DNA of 64,000 nt, from the NCBI GenBank assembly GCA_002336915.1, contig DDET01000021.1, forward strand, positions 49,754 through 113,753, in the 5' to 3' direction. Below the pieces are notes generated by a model. The model had not been told where the DNA came from. It searched no databases and saw only the letters and a program-made list of their open reading frames with translations. The DNA comes from Bacteroidetes bacterium UBA1947. GTDB lineage: Bacteria; Bacteroidota; Bacteroidia; Chitinophagales; Chitinophagaceae. Of the stretch, positions 29,001 through 36,601 are shown in pieces (the stretch's first letter is position 1; each line of letters begins with the position of its first letter). The translations under genes were made by a program, and so were the position numbers.

Positions 29001-29628
29001 ATTACCTGCCGGCTGGTCCGGAACAGGGCCCTGGTCGGCTATTTCACCAACATCAGGAACGACAGGGGGCACTATAAGTGTAACTGCAGACAATGCATGT
29101 GGCTCCAGCGCACCGGTAACACTGAACGTAACCGTAAAACCGGCGCCAACACCTACCATAACGCTAAACAACTACGTGTTGAGCACTACTACCCCTTACG
29201 ACACTTACCAATGGTACTGGGATAACCAACTGATATGGGGAGCCCAGAACCAAACCTGCCAAATGATCAACTACGGCACTTACTATGTAATAGTAACGCT
29301 GGACGGCTGCAGCGGGCAGTCGAACAGTATACTGGGGCCAATTACAGGTACAAGCACATTTACACAGGAAGGAAAGGATGTGAAAATGTACCCAAATCCA
29401 AACAACGGCACATTCTCCTTATCGGGCACTACGAATACTGCTGATGATAAGATGGATATACTGGTGACTGATCTTGCCGGGCGCGTGATACTTAAGGATG
29501 CTTTTGCGATAAGCGGTGGTACAATAAATAAACAGGTGTCAATGCCAGGTAATGTACCTGCAGGATTGTACATACTGAAAGCAACTACGCAGAGCGGTAA
29601 CGTGGTGATACCTTTTACAAAACAATAA
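26050..29628 (+). CDS. Secreted SBBP beta-propeller/Ig-like protein with T9SS type A sorting domain
   Basis: 1192 residues. A short signal peptide (ILKNLLSLALASSFLTVAA) precedes a DUF7948-type N-terminal domain (IVFLENKGQVTDQYLQ...). Residues about 255-700 hold seven SBBP repeats (WATYYGGxGDDxxYxVxxDxxGNxYxxGxTSS), expected to fold as a beta-propeller. One PKD/Ig-like and then two or three Ig-like domains with FCxGxxVxL...YQWxxNN patterns follow. The last 80 or so residues (VKMYPNPNNGTFSLSG...GLYILKATTQSGNVVIPFTKQ) are a type A T9SS sorting domain, so the protein is exported and anchored or released at the surface. Ligand unknown. It has its own promoter and a strong terminator. Confidence 0.92.
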   Translation: MILKNLLSLALASSFLTVAAKQQIPNVSSAGNQIVFLENKGQVTDQYLQPRPDVQFALHLKGTNAFIGKGQIHYQFSKMPVAGKKINPFSTPEVSGPVEMYRMDVELLGANANAKAEVLEQNAYYESYYLPQCGKDGATARSYGKIIYHDVYPHIDWVLKIKNGQPEYEFVVKAGGHPEDIRIKYSGASDIKVNKDGSLSASTPMGTVTEQAPYSYQQDGSKVNSSFDLRDDVLSFNIGSYTGVLTIDPSLVCATYYGGSATDLGCAVAYDGSSVYLTGYASSTSNIASIGAHQTVYGGGNYDGMIVKLDASLSNRTWATYYGGTGEEYLYGITSDGSGNLYIVGTTSSTSGMSAGTVFQSSYGGGLHDGLLAKFTSAGARTWATYCGGTGDDAFYAVDIEGTGKINVGGYTVSSGMASASAMQTTIGGGQDGLVAQFNSSGGRQWATYYGGAGDDNITYICHSSTNEPILVGYTSSTTAIASAVSYQPANGGSYDAFLANINATGTVRNWGTYYGGVDDDFGYVVARDASGNLYVSGQVSSSGLASAGAYQTAVAGLSDAILIKFNSGGARQWATYLGGTGDEFGAAMVQDASGVYIGGSSTSGSGMATAGSYQEYNFNPIYNDNYIAKFDASGNILWGTYYGGPEEDFVGLGNSLCFDGGGNIYFAGYTSSATNISTPNCYQTNNNAFGSSYNAFVSKFSNCQALVNTAISGDPYICRNSTNTYTTSVAGATTYYWSIPVGWTGASSTNSITVTSNATSGTIYVYASDGCGYSPVDSLEILVFDPHVTISANGPTTFCQGDNVLLQDNDPNNWQFMAYQWQQNNVDMPAQNNPGLYATASGNYRVIMTENAQCNDTSNVISVTVNPTPTASITAGGPTSFCTGGQVVLSTPSGPGYTYQWRKNNLVIPAANTNTYTATADGDYTVVTSLGGCKDTSAALTVTVFPGPPSPLTAIYGPTSVCPGTVNNYYTDSPPYADTYTWTLPAGWSGTGPWSAISPTSGTTGGTISVTADNACGSSAPVTLNVTVKPAPTPTITLNNYVLSTTTPYDTYQWYWDNQLIWGAQNQTCQMINYGTYYVIVTLDGCSGQSNSILGPITGTSTFTQEGKDVKMYPNPNNGTFSLSGTTNTADDKMDILVTDLAGRVILKDAFAISGGTINKQVSMPGNVPAGLYILKATTQSGNVVIPFTKQ

Positions 29629-29646
29629 ACTGAATTTATACTACAG

Positions 29647-29678
29647 AAAAAGTCCCGCCATGAGGCGGGACTTTTTTA
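29647..29678 (+). terminator. Rho-independent terminator
   Basis: AAAAAGTCCCGCC and GGCGGGACTTTTT form perfect arms around ATGA, with a T-tract. It lies 18 bases after the stop at 29628. The A-run makes it usable on the opposite strand too. Confidence 0.95.
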
Positions 29679-29769
29679 TTTCGTCCCGGTTTAGAGAGAA
29701 GTAGTAGAAATGGGGCCGGGACGTTTATAAAAAATAAGCCGGAAGGTGTATACCGGCTTATGTACACAT

Positions 29770-30219
29770 TTAATAGCCGTTGTTGTAATTGTTATACCTG
29801 CGGTCCCTGCGACGGTCATCGTTATATCCGCGGTTGCGCTGGTAATTGCGGTCGTTATAACGACGGTCATCACAACGGCGCTCGCGGTACTGGTTGCGAT
29901 AGCCATTATCGCGATATACTATTTGCTGTTGATTATTACATTGATCGCCATAACCGTTGCCCTGGTATACAACAGACTGCTGCTGGTAGCCACGGTTTTG
30001 ATTTGAACCGGCGAGATAACCCACTCCTGCGCCTATCAAGCCACCTATTGCGGCACCTGCTGCAGGGTTGTATTTATTGATCACTGCACCTGCAAGAGCA
30101 CCTATGCCTGCGCCTACTATGGCACCGGTAGTACCGCCCCTGTTCTGGGCCTTCGTAACATTTGTTGTCGCCATCATTAATACGGCGCTCATACCTAATA
30201 CACAAAATATCTTTTTCAT
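29770..30219 (-). CDS. Glycine-zipper secreted protein with Arg/Tyr/Asn-rich tail
   Basis: 149 residues. Signal peptide MKKIFCVLGMSAVLMMATTNVTKA. Residues about 33-75 have GxxxG-spaced glycines (GAIVGAGIGALAGAVI and GAAIGGLIGAGVGYLAG), a YMGG-type glycine zipper that packs membrane helices. The rest is a low-complexity tail rich in Arg, Asn, Gln, Tyr and Gly (YNDRNYQRNRGYNDDRRRDR). Such proteins are usually small outer-membrane or periplasmic proteins of unknown role. It stands alone between two convergent or divergent neighbours. Confidence 0.75.
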   Translation of the reverse strand: MKKIFCVLGMSAVLMMATTNVTKAQNRGGTTGAIVGAGIGALAGAVINKYNPAAGAAIGGLIGAGVGYLAGSNQNRGYQQQSVVYQGNGYGDQCNNQQQIVYRDNGYRNQYRERRCDDRRYNDRNYQRNRGYNDDRRRDRRYNNYNNGY

Positions 30220-30348
30220 ATCGTTTGGTTTTACCTTGTTATTTTATTGGATGTCTTCTGTAATCGCGCAATCTGAATAGTGTATTGCGAATGGCGTGCC
30301 AAACTTTTTTTGGCGGATGTTAAAGTGGTCTTAATGGCCCTATTTTAT

Positions 30349-30356
30349 TAGATTTG
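30349..30356 (+). promoter_or_regulatory. Candidate -7 element immediately before the DUF6998 gene
   Basis: TAGATTTG matches TAnnTTTG and ends only 4 bases before the ATG at 30361. If used, the transcript would be nearly leaderless. No -33 box is clear. Confidence 0.35.
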
Positions 30357-30360
30357 GTAT

Positions 30361-30840
30361 ATGAATCATCACAATCGTCATCAGCTTTTGCAAACGAAAA
30401 TCAAAGAACTTCTAGCCATAGTGGCTGACCTTTCAAGTACTTTTTCCCCAGAAAAACGAAGGTTCACGCTAGATGGCAGGTTAGTAGGTGACATCGGAGA
30501 AATAATTGCGTATTTATATTACGACATTACACTTGATGAAAAATCAAGAGCAAATTACGATGCGCGAAGTGGAGATAAATTGATCCAAATAAAAGCTACC
30601 ATGCAAGATCATTTAACTTTCAAAAATAAGGATGGGTATTTTCTAGGATTGAGAATTAACCCAGATGGTACTCATGAAGAAATATATAATGGTCCGGCTC
30701 TAAATATTCATCAGCATTTTAACCACAGAAAAAATATTGGCACCGCACTCTTGAGGTTTAGGAACACAACGTTGCGGGAACTATGTAAACTCGTTCCAGA
30801 GAATGAAAAAATATCGTTTAGAGACGCACCTCTATTATAG
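30361..30840 (+). CDS. DUF6998-type protein, possible PD-(D/E)xK nuclease fold
   Basis: 159 residues, no signal peptide. The segment FTLDGRLVGDIGEIIAYLYYDI...NYDARSGDKLIQIKATMQD matches what I recall of DUF6998. It also has the spacing of a PD-(D/E)xK nuclease core: Glu47, Asp67 and the Q76-I-K78 strand. Families of this kind occur in restriction and phage-defence loci, but a nuclease function is inference here. Codon use is AT-rich compared with neighbours such as the ketosynthase gene, which suggests recent gain. It is an orphan gene between the glycine-zipper gene and a convergent ketosynthase gene. Confidence 0.6.
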   Translation: MNHHNRHQLLQTKIKELLAIVADLSSTFSPEKRRFTLDGRLVGDIGEIIAYLYYDITLDEKSRANYDARSGDKLIQIKATMQDHLTFKNKDGYFLGLRINPDGTHEEIYNGPALNIHQHFNHRKNIGTALLRFRNTTLRELCKLVPENEKISFRDAPLL

Positions 30841-30854
30841 TTAGACATTCATTT

Positions 30855-30884
30855 CGTGAGATTGCTTCGTACCTCGCAATGACG
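30855..30884. repeat. GTCATTGCGAGG-family repeat, copy 1
   Basis: On the minus strand this reads CGTCATTGCGAGGTACGAAG followed by CAATCTCACG, the same family as the copies near 56359, 56453 and 57212. It lies in the 64-base gap between two convergent stops (30840 and 30905). Confidence 0.8.
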
Positions 30885-30904
30885 CGAGACGTATCCAAGC
30901 TTTA

Positions 30905-32125
30905 TTACTCTTCCCATCTCCTCACCACCAAAGAAGAATTAGTACCACCAAAGCCAAATGAATTGGAAAGGAAGAGATCGAAATCCTGTTTCAATGTTTC
31001 GGGGATAATGTTGATCTTGGCGGAGTGTTCGTCGGGGTGCTCGAAATTGATATTAGGCGCTATGAAGCTGTTCTGCATCATGAGCATAGAGTAGACTATT
31101 TCACTGGCTCCTGCCATCCAGCACTCGTGGCCGGTCATTGATTTGGTGGAGCTTATGGGTACTTTGCCACCAAATACTTCAAATATGGCTTCTGCTTCTG
31201 TACCGTCACCTGCCGGTGTGGATGTAGCGTGTGCGTTTATGTATTGAATATCTGCTGCGTTTACGCCTGCTTCTTTCAGCGCGCGACCAATGGAGCGTGT
31301 CTGCCCTTCAACACTTGGATTGGATATATGCTGGCCGTTGGATGAGAAACCATAGCCTAATACTTCGGCTAATATGGTCGCGCCGCGTGCCTGTGCTGAT
31401 TCAAGGCTTTCCAGTATTACCGTTGCAGCTCCACCGCCGGGTACAAGACCGTCGCGGTCCCTGTCAAAAGGTCTCGAGGCTCTTGCGGGCTCGTCTTCGC
31501 GCAGGGAGAAGGTACCGAGTGCATCGAAATTAGGCATGGAGTAAATGTTGATCTCCTGTGCACCGCCGCAAATAACACGGTCCTGCTGGCCTTGCTTTAT
31601 GAACATGTAGCCGAGGCCTATGGCATGTGAACCGCTGGCGCATGCTGCACTTATGGTAAAGTTGACACCACGCAGTTTGAAGATGGTGGCAAGGTTCATG
31701 GTAACAGTGGAATTAAGCACCTGGAACACGGAGCCCGAGCCCACCATTACGGTATCTTTCTTTTCGCGGATGAGGTCGATGGCTTCTATTACGGGTTGTG
31801 CACAACTGTCGTTGCCGTAGATGATGCCCGTTTCATTTTGTTCCAGGTAGTCGACATCTATCCCGGCCTGTGCCAGTGCCTCGATGGTAGCCATATAGGC
31901 AAACTCGGCATGCTCCGGCATCATGATGCGGGCGCGGCGGTCGAGGAGGCCTTTCAGTTGCGGGCGCTCTACAAAACCTGTAAGACCGGAGCGGTAGCCC
32001 ATTTCCTTACGCTTCATATCGAGTATGATACCGGACTTGCCTTCGAATAAAGACTTTGCTACTTCTTCCTTGTTCTTGCCCAGCGAAGAATAAATACCTA
32101 AACCTGTAATGACCACTCTGCTCAT
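30905..32125 (-). CDS. Beta-ketoacyl-ACP synthase (FabF-like), probably aryl-polyene/flexirubin pathway
   Basis: 406 residues, thiolase fold. The catalytic triad is complete: Cys162 in SAACASG, His299 in NAHATSTPAGD and His333 in KSMTGHECWMAGA. The C-terminal NSFGFGGTNSSLVV glycine loop is present. It condenses malonyl-ACP with an acyl-ACP primer in the cytoplasm. It is followed on the same strand by FabG and a tyrosine ammonia-lyase. That partnership points to aryl-polyene (flexirubin-type) pigment synthesis, where such synthases extend a cinnamoyl-type starter, rather than housekeeping fatty acid synthesis. A 437-base gap separates it from fabG, so it is probably its own transcript. Confidence 0.85.
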   Translation of the reverse strand: MSRVVITGLGIYSSLGKNKEEVAKSLFEGKSGIILDMKRKEMGYRSGLTGFVERPQLKGLLDRRARIMMPEHAEFAYMATIEALAQAGIDVDYLEQNETGIIYGNDSCAQPVIEAIDLIREKKDTVMVGSGSVFQVLNSTVTMNLATIFKLRGVNFTISAACASGSHAIGLGYMFIKQGQQDRVICGGAQEINIYSMPNFDALGTFSLREDEPARASRPFDRDRDGLVPGGGAATVILESLESAQARGATILAEVLGYGFSSNGQHISNPSVEGQTRSIGRALKEAGVNAADIQYINAHATSTPAGDGTEAEAIFEVFGGKVPISSTKSMTGHECWMAGASEIVYSMLMMQNSFIAPNINFEHPDEHSAKINIIPETLKQDFDLFLSNSFGFGGTNSSLVVRRWEE

Positions 32126-32562
32126 GAATACCTTGAATTATTGTTGGGGTGTTGATATTGCAAAGTAAAGAAAATTAAACTTTTAGCAGAAAGACAATAG
32201 TAGAAGGTAGAAAGCTGTTCTTTAGCGAGAAGTTTGGGCTAAAGCCCGGTTGTGGTGGGATTGCTATCCCCGGCCTTAGAGCAGGGGCAATTGGAATGAG
32301 TAAGTTCAAGAGGATATTCGCTTACCCGGTAATACCGGAGAGTCAGGTGGGATATTGTCGATTGACTTTTCCGTTTCATATGCGGTGATATAAAGATAAT
32401 CAATCTGTCAAAACAGTTAACTATACGGTAACGATATCAAAGGCTGCGGTAAACGAAATGGGCGTAGCTTTGCGGCGTAATAAAGTGGTTTTTATTAGAA
32501 ATAAGACATGTGAAAGGGCTGTGTTTCCACAGCCCTTTTCTTGTATAGCGTTGTTTTAGAAT
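32126..32562. other. Intergenic region with short palindromes
   Basis: 437 bases without a credible gene. It contains the palindrome GGGCTAAAGCCC followed by GATTGCTATCCCCGG at about 32228-32275, of a kind that looks like a dispersed intergenic repeat, and the hairpin at 32513-32538. Confidence 0.4.
32513..32538. terminator. Hairpin downstream of the fabG gene
   Basis: AAAGGGCTGTG and CACAGCCCTTT form perfect 11-base arms around a TTTC loop. It lies 24 bases after the fabG stop. The T-tract is better on the plus strand than on the minus strand, so efficiency for fabG is uncertain. Confidence 0.75.
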
Positions 32563-33297
32563 TTAAGTGTAGAGCCCGCCGTTTATAGACAGTACCTGGC
32601 CGGTGATGTAGGATGCACTTTTTGAAACGAAGAAGCCTACCGCGTCTGCTACTTCTTCCACCGTGCCGAAGCGCTTCATGGGTATCATGCCGGAAAGCTC
32701 TTTTTCATTCAGCTCCTCGGTCATATCGGTTTTTATGAAGCCCGGTGCTATCGCATTTACCGTTACATTTCGTTTGGCTATTTCCTGCGCGAGGGCTTTG
32801 GTGGCGCCTATCATGCCTGCTTTTGCTGCAGAGTAGTTTACCTGTCCCGGCATGCCTTTGATGCCGCTTAGCGATACCATATTGACGATGCGGCCGTAGC
32901 GGTTCATCAGCATATTGTTGAGTACCTGCTTGGTAACGTGGTACATACCCTGCAGGCTGGTATCGAGTACGCTGTCCCACTGTTCATCGCTCATGCTCAT
33001 CATCAGGATGTCCTGGCGGATGCCGGCATTGTTCACCAGTACTTCTATTATTTTATCTGTGTTGGTTTCTACCCAGCCACCCAATACTTTTTTGATGTCT
33101 TCTTTGTTCGCCACATCAAACATCATGATATCGGCGGCAACACCTTTGGCGCGTACAAGGTTTGCTGTTTCTTCGGCAGCTTCTGTATTGCCTTTGTAAT
33201 TGATCAGCACATTATAGCCCATGTCGGCCAGCTTCAGGCATACGGCACGGCCTATACCGCGCGAACCCCCTGTAACCAGTGCGTATTTATTTTGCAT
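32563..33297 (-). CDS. 3-oxoacyl-ACP reductase (FabG-like SDR)
   Basis: 244 residues, typical for classical short-chain dehydrogenases. The NADP-binding GGSRGIG loop is at residues 10-16 and NNAG at about 89-92. The catalytic Ser142-Tyr155-Lys159 set lies in VSLSGIKGMPGQVNYSAAK. It reduces 3-ketoacyl-ACP in the chain-extension cycle. It lies 17 bases downstream of the ammonia-lyase gene on the same strand, so the two are almost certainly co-transcribed. This ties it to pigment synthesis rather than to the general fatty acid operon. Confidence 0.87.
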   Translation of the reverse strand: MQNKYALVTGGSRGIGRAVCLKLADMGYNVLINYKGNTEAAEETANLVRAKGVAADIMMFDVANKEDIKKVLGGWVETNTDKIIEVLVNNAGIRQDILMMSMSDEQWDSVLDTSLQGMYHVTKQVLNNMLMNRYGRIVNMVSLSGIKGMPGQVNYSAAKAGMIGATKALAQEIAKRNVTVNAIAPGFIKTDMTEELNEKELSGMIPMKRFGTVEEVADAVGFFVSKSASYITGQVLSINGGLYT

Positions 33298-33314
33298 ATC
33301 AGCGAGGGAAATGA

Positions 33315-34868
33315 TTATATTTTTTTCTTGAAATGGCTTACGATATCAGTTTCCATCATCCAGGCTTTCAATGCCTGCAGGTTGGAGGATGCGGAGAAGT
33401 CTTCCTTAAAGAAGGGGAATATCTCGCGCACGCCTTTATACATCCATTTGGTTGATGGCGCCAGTTTATTAGCAAGCCCGCGTATATCCACAGCCTGTGT
33501 TAAGGCAGCGGCTTCAACGGCCAGCACTTCATAAGCGTTCTCTATCACACGGTTGCACATCATAGCTGCATTGCAGCCCATGCTCACTATATCCTGGTTG
33601 TCGTTATTGTTGGGTATGCTGTGTATGTACATTGGGGTGCTCAGGGCCTGGTTCTCAGCCACGGTTGAGGTGGCAGGGTACTGCATGCCCTGCAAGCCAA
33701 AGTTGAGGCCCAGTTTACCCGCATTGGCAAATGGCGGCAGTTTTTGGTTCAGGTGCGGATTGAGCAGGAAGTTGAGCTGGCGTTCTGAAAGCATGGACAG
33801 CTTGGTAACTGCTATTTTCAATTTGTCCATTTCAAGCGCTACATAATCGCCATGGAAATTGCCGCCGTGGAAAATATTTTTATTGTGGCGGTCAACAACG
33901 GGATTGTCATTTACCGAGTTGAGCTCGTCAATGATCACCTGCTCGGTGTTCATCACCGTATCTATGATGGGGCCCAGTATCTGCGGCACGCAGCGCAGTG
34001 AATAATATTCCTGCACCTTGTCTTCCAGCACATCTTCGGTTACTTTCTTGTCGTAGAGATGCTCATGGCGCTTGCGCAACAGCTTGCTGTCGGCGCCCAG
34101 TATGCGCATCCATTCGGCTACCAGCCTCTGGCCTTTATGTTGTTTTACATTATTCAGCTCGGCGGAGAAATGGTCATCGTATGCTTCCATCATCTCGTTC
34201 ACCATCAGCGATAGCAGCATGCTCCACACCACCAGCCTGTGCGCCATGATCACGTTCACGCCGCCTATGCCCGTCATGGCAGATGTGCCGTTGAGTATGG
34301 CAAGGCCTTCGCGTATGTGTATCTGTAGCGGTTTTAGCTTTAGTTTCCTGTATACATCTTTAGCAGGCATTACACTGCCCTGGTACCAGAAATCGCCTTC
34401 ACCTATCAAACCTAATGCAAGATGTGCGAGTTGTACCAGATCACCACTGGCACCTACACCACCATGCGCGTATACACAGGGGTATGCTTCATTGTTCAGC
34501 AGGTCTACCATCAGTTGTACCGTATCCGGGTGTATACCGGAGTAGCCGAGCATCAATGTATGCAAGCGTGCCAGCAACATGGCCCTTGTGTGCAGGGGCG
34601 ACAATAATTGCCCCATGCCCGAGCTATGGCTGCGGATAAGATTGTATTGCAATTGCTTACGGTCGGCATCATTGATACGGTATTGCGCCATAGGCCCAAA
34701 ACCGGTATTGATGCCGTATATCAATTTATCTTTTGAGAATTTCTGTAAAAATTCAAAGCTTTTTACCACATCCTTCATTGCCGATCCAGAAATGTTTACA
34801 GCTTTCTGCTGCAGCATTATCTGCTCGAACGTAACCAGGTCAAGCGCTTTACCACCAAGGGAGATCAT
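33315..34868 (-). CDS. Aromatic amino acid (probably tyrosine) ammonia-lyase
   Basis: 517 residues. The MIO-forming Ala140-Ser141-Gly142 triad is in HGGVGASGDLVQLAHLAL. IYGINTGFGPMAQYR carries the catalytic tyrosine (Tyr51), and the NDNP and NNNDNQDIVSMG motifs are present. The substrate loop reads LIRSHSSG, with Ser-His at 80-81. That pair looks histidase-like in isolation. From memory, however, the Flavobacterium johnsoniae tyrosine ammonia-lyase has the same loop and closely similar flanking sequence (GINTGFGPMAQYRI, QEYYSLRCVPQILGP). The product would be 4-coumarate, the starter for flexirubin-type aryl polyenes, consistent with the FabG and ketosynthase beside it. A -7-like box lies at 34904-34911. 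Confidence 0.85.
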   Translation of the reverse strand: MISLGGKALDLVTFEQIMLQQKAVNISGSAMKDVVKSFEFLQKFSKDKLIYGINTGFGPMAQYRINDADRKQLQYNLIRSHSSGMGQLLSPLHTRAMLLARLHTLMLGYSGIHPDTVQLMVDLLNNEAYPCVYAHGGVGASGDLVQLAHLALGLIGEGDFWYQGSVMPAKDVYRKLKLKPLQIHIREGLAILNGTSAMTGIGGVNVIMAHRLVVWSMLLSLMVNEMMEAYDDHFSAELNNVKQHKGQRLVAEWMRILGADSKLLRKRHEHLYDKKVTEDVLEDKVQEYYSLRCVPQILGPIIDTVMNTEQVIIDELNSVNDNPVVDRHNKNIFHGGNFHGDYVALEMDKLKIAVTKLSMLSERQLNFLLNPHLNQKLPPFANAGKLGLNFGLQGMQYPATSTVAENQALSTPMYIHSIPNNNDNQDIVSMGCNAAMMCNRVIENAYEVLAVEAAALTQAVDIRGLANKLAPSTKWMYKGVREIFPFFKEDFSASSNLQALKAWMMETDIVSHFKKKI

Positions 34869-34903
34869 AATCTGTCTAAAAATTCTGTTTTAATAAGGGG
34901 CTG

Positions 34904-34911
34904 CAAAGATA
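34904..34911 (-). promoter_or_regulatory. Candidate -7 element for the ammonia-lyase/fabG unit
   Basis: CAAAGATA reads TATCTTTG on the minus strand, an exact TAnnTTTG match 35 bases before the start codon. No -33 match at the usual spacing was seen. Confidence 0.4.
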
Positions 34912-35021
34912 GAAAAAAAGTAATGGGTATTGGTACTGTAAGGTATATTAACGAATACTGTGTTTTACATAGATCAAATAAAAAGCTTTTTGGCAAAAGT
35001 GGCCCTGCACCTCTTTCATCG

Positions 35022-35029
35022 TAACTTTG
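35022..35029 (+). promoter_or_regulatory. Candidate -7 element for the GNAT-nitrilase gene
   Basis: TAACTTTG matches TAnnTTTG and lies 27 bases before the ATG at 35057, a normal distance. The -33 box is unclear. Confidence 0.45.
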
Positions 35030-35056
35030 CAATCTCATTAGAAATACTTCATATTC

Positions 35057-36601
35057 ATGGACAAGCAAATAGAAATAATTGAGATAAATAACCTATTGCT
35101 GGAGGATTACGAACAACTATTGGATGCCATGAAGGCATCTTATCCCCTATGGCAGGGTAACTATTGGAGCTTGTCCAGCATCGCTAACTTAATAAAACGC
35201 TTTCCCGAAGGCCAGATCGTTATAAAAGCCGATGGAGTCGTGGTTGGCTGCGCGCTCTCCATAATGGTTGATTATGATGCCTTTGGGGACGTGCATACTT
35301 ATAAAGACGTTACGGGTAACTATACTTTTAGTACCCACAACACGGCCGGCGACGTGCTTTATGGCATTGAAGTATTCGTACACCCAGATTACCGGGGGCT
35401 GCGCCTGGGCCGGCGCCTGTATGATGCCCGCAAAGAACTATGCGAGCACCTGAACATGCGTGCTATCGTTTTTGGAGGCCGCATACCCAATTATCACAAG
35501 TACGCCGACACAATAACGCCAAAACAATACCTGCAGAAAGTGAAGGAGAAGGAAATATTCGACCCGGTGCTTTCCTTCCAGATCGCAAACGACTTTCACG
35601 TAAAGAAAATCCTGACGAACTACATGCCCGAGGACGAACAAAGCATGGAGTATGTCACCCTGCTGCAGTGGGACAATGTCTATTATAACAAAGAACAACA
35701 CAGGCAGTTCAACTCAAAAACATGCGTACGGCTGGGTCTTATACAGTGGCAAATGCGCCCTTACAAAAACCTTGACGAGCTTTTCCGGCAAGTTGAATTT
35801 TTCGTCGATTCCATTTCCGCATACAAAAGCGACTTTGCCTTACTGCCTGAGCTCTTTAATGGCCCATTGCTGGCTGCATATAATGAAATGACCGAAGTAG
35901 ATGCAATGAAAATGCTGGCGACACACACGCCCGAAATGAGGACACGATTTGCCAATATGGCTATAAAATATAACGTAAACATTATTACAGGAAGCCTGCC
36001 CAGCATAGAGGATGGCCGCCTGAAAAACATAGGCTACCTATGCCACCGTAACGGCAATGTAGACCAGTATGAGAAGATACATATCACGCCAGATGAATCG
36101 AAGGCCTGGGGCATTCATGGCGGTAATTCGCTGAAAGTTTTTGACACAGACGCCGGCCGTGTAGGCATCCTTATATGCTATGACGTGGAATTCCCCGAAC
36201 TGGCCAGGCTACTGGCTGCAGAACATATGCAGATACTCTTCGTTCCTTTCCTTACCGACACACAAAACGCTTACATGCGGGTGCGTTGCTGCGCGCAGGC
36301 AAGGGCAATTGAAAATGAATGCTATGTTGCTATTACAGGCAGCGTGGGTAACTTACCCAAGGTAAAAAACATGGACTTGCAATATTCCCAGGCGGTGGTA
36401 TTTACACCTTGCGATTTCGCCTTCCCGTCGAACGGAATTAAGAGTGAAGCCACAGCTAATACAGAGATGATATTAATTGCCGATGTGGACCTGGGGCTGC
36501 TTGACGAGCTACATTCATACGGCAGCGTACGTAACCTTAAGGACAGAAGGAAGGATTTTTATGAGCTGACCTTGAAGAAGCCCGGCACTACTTCTTCCTG
36601 A
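35057..36601 (+). CDS. GNAT acetyltransferase fused to a carbon-nitrogen hydrolase
   Basis: 514 residues with two domains. Residues about 1-215 form a GNAT acetyltransferase (EVFVHPDYRGLRLGRRLYDARKEL, with the acetyl-CoA loop RGLRLGRR at 113-120). Residues about 222-505 form a nitrilase-superfamily amidohydrolase with the triad Glu265 (LLPELFN), Lys340 (YEKIHI) and Cys374 (ILICYDVEFPE). The fusion is known in Bacteroidota and other bacteria, but its substrate is not established. A coupled acylation/amide hydrolysis reaction is possible. There is no signal peptide. The 3' end overlaps the convergent DUF3108 gene by 14 bases. Confidence 0.9.
   Translation: MDKQIEIIEINNLLLEDYEQLLDAMKASYPLWQGNYWSLSSIANLIKRFPEGQIVIKADGVVVGCALSIMVDYDAFGDVHTYKDVTGNYTFSTHNTAGDVLYGIEVFVHPDYRGLRLGRRLYDARKELCEHLNMRAIVFGGRIPNYHKYADTITPKQYLQKVKEKEIFDPVLSFQIANDFHVKKILTNYMPEDEQSMEYVTLLQWDNVYYNKEQHRQFNSKTCVRLGLIQWQMRPYKNLDELFRQVEFFVDSISAYKSDFALLPELFNGPLLAAYNEMTEVDAMKMLATHTPEMRTRFANMAIKYNVNIITGSLPSIEDGRLKNIGYLCHRNGNVDQYEKIHITPDESKAWGIHGGNSLKVFDTDAGRVGILICYDVEFPELARLLAAEHMQILFVPFLTDTQNAYMRVRCCAQARAIENECYVAITGSVGNLPKVKNMDLQYSQAVVFTPCDFAFPSNGIKSEATANTEMILIADVDLGLLDELHSYGSVRNLKDRRKDFYELTLKKPGTTSS

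Noticed and set aside
33998..34545. Plus-strand frames opposite the ammonia-lyase gene
   Set aside because: The minus-strand gene has full catalytic motifs. The opposite frames have no recognisable features.
33315..34868. Histidine ammonia-lyase (hutH) as the gene name
   Set aside because: The Ser-His loop is histidase-like, but the overall sequence is closer, as remembered, to the F. johnsoniae tyrosine enzyme, and the neighbours are polyketide-type genes rather than hut genes.
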